DNA from: an uncultured Eubacterium sp.
Lineage (GTDB): Bacteria; Bacillota; Clostridia; Lachnospirales; Lachnospiraceae
Assembly: GCA_934358495.1 (NCBI GenBank)
Contig: CAKRKO010000118.1
Coordinates: forward strand, 1-5,704
Direction: 5' to 3'
Length of the DNA: 5,704 nucleotides
In this document: piece by piece, positions 5,370 to 5,704 of the stretch
How the letters are laid out: every line of letters starts with the position of its first letter
Position numbering within the stretch: position 1 is the first letter of the stretch
Program-made: the position numbers and the translations under genes
The notes under the pieces: model-generated
What the model saw: the letters and a program-made list of their open reading frames with translations, nothing else
What the model was told of the DNA's origin: nothing
The model's database searches: none

Positions 5370-5560
5370 TGAAAAAACTTCAATGCCGGCACGACAGATT
5401 TCCTATCTTCGCTGCGCCGCCTATCTCCGACCGCTCCCGCGAACTCACCAACAGCAAAAACGGCTGTTGGCTCAAACACACTCCCGCGGTCGGGCTATGC
5501 TCGCTCCGATAACGGAAATCCGTCTATTGCCTTGCATTGGAGTTTTTTCATCTTTGTTCC
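5361..5560. repeat. Large imperfect inverted-repeat element (about 200 bp)
   Basis: The two halves pair in nested blocks. The outermost is 21 bp (5366-5386 with 5534-5554), all paired as plus-strand RNA with a single U-G wobble. Next are GATTTCC (5397-5403) with GGAAATC (5514-5520), then CCGACCGC (5427-5434) with GCGGTCGG (5486-5493). At the tip CCAACAGC (5448-5455) pairs with GCTGTTGG (5463-5470) around a 7-nt loop. CTCCCGCG also occurs twice as a direct repeat (5434-5441, 5481-5488). A six-T run follows GGAG on the plus strand (5543-5548), and the mirror image gives one on the minus strand, so it could terminate transcription in both directions. The core looks more GC-rich than its surroundings. 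A MITE-like or other multicopy repeat is plausible. No transposase is present. Confidence 0.7.
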
Positions 5561-5569
5561 ATTTACACG

Positions 5570-5704
5570 ACGGCACCGCGTGCCACGCATGCATATAATT
5601 CCTTGAAAGAATAAATGCCGTGTTGCATGCGCAGATTAACATATCGAAAGATGACTTGCATGTAAGCGCTTGGCTATGGACGCTACCCTTGACAGAAGAA
5701 AAAA
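5570..5704. repeat. Second cluster of short inverted repeats, open at the window edge
   Basis: GGCAC-CGC-GTGCC (5572-5584) makes a compact hairpin. CGCATGCA (5586-5593) pairs with TGCATGCG (5624-5631), and ACGGCA (5570-5575) can pair with TGCCGT (5616-5621), which would cross the previous pairing. GTAAGCG (from about 5662) is nearly complementary to CGCTAC (5681-5686). TTGACA (5689-5694) matches a -35 box, but any -10 would lie beyond the window. I find no convincing gene. The region may belong to the same repeat as the inverted element just before it. Confidence 0.4.

Noticed and set aside
5314..5598. 94-residue plus-strand open frame
   Set aside because: It starts inside the SDR gene in another frame, runs through the inverted repeat, has no family features and no ribosome binding site.
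5474..5704. Minus-strand frame open from the window edge
   Set aside because: It crosses the inverted repeats, has no recognisable motif, and its length is within chance. Kept only as a possible edge effect.

Overview
This 5.7 kb window looks like chromosomal DNA from a low-GC Firmicute, most likely a gut Clostridium-type bacterium of the Lachnospiraceae. That placement is inference. It rests on AT-rich spacers, AGGAGG-type ribosome binding sites, a TTG start, and gene families (a DUF5662-like protein, a chromosomal TraX-family protein) that are common in that group. No rRNA, tRNA, CRISPR array or intact insertion sequence was seen.

Layout, left to right. A minus-strand pair for alkylation repair: an AlkA-type 3-methyladenine glycosylase (764-1447) followed by an Ogt-type O6-alkylguanine methyltransferase (105-641). 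Divergent from it, on the plus strand, is a tiny reading frame (1630-1794) that is an internally deleted GNAT acetyltransferase. It still has a near-consensus sigma-A promoter and a consensus ribosome binding site. Next comes an RluA-family pseudouridine synthase (1882-2766, plus). It converges on a DUF5662-like protein (2814-3350, minus), and a perfect 14-bp hairpin lies at their junction. Upstream of the DUF5662-like gene, on the same strand, is a TraX-family membrane protein (3509-4246). The gap between these two holds a strongly folded leader or RNA-like element with competing helices. A divergent 297-bp spacer leads to a short-chain dehydrogenase/reductase (4544-5341, plus). The last 363 bases have no credible gene. 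They hold a roughly 200-bp inverted-repeat element and a second patch of short inverted repeats that runs to the window edge.

The two repair genes plausibly act together: AlkA excises N-alkylated bases and Ogt directly reverses O6-alkylguanine. The other genes look like independent housekeeping or accessory units. No defence or biosynthetic cluster is evident. The least explained parts are non-coding: the folded element at 3393-3461, the inverted repeat at 5361-5560, and the promoter-bearing GNAT remnant.
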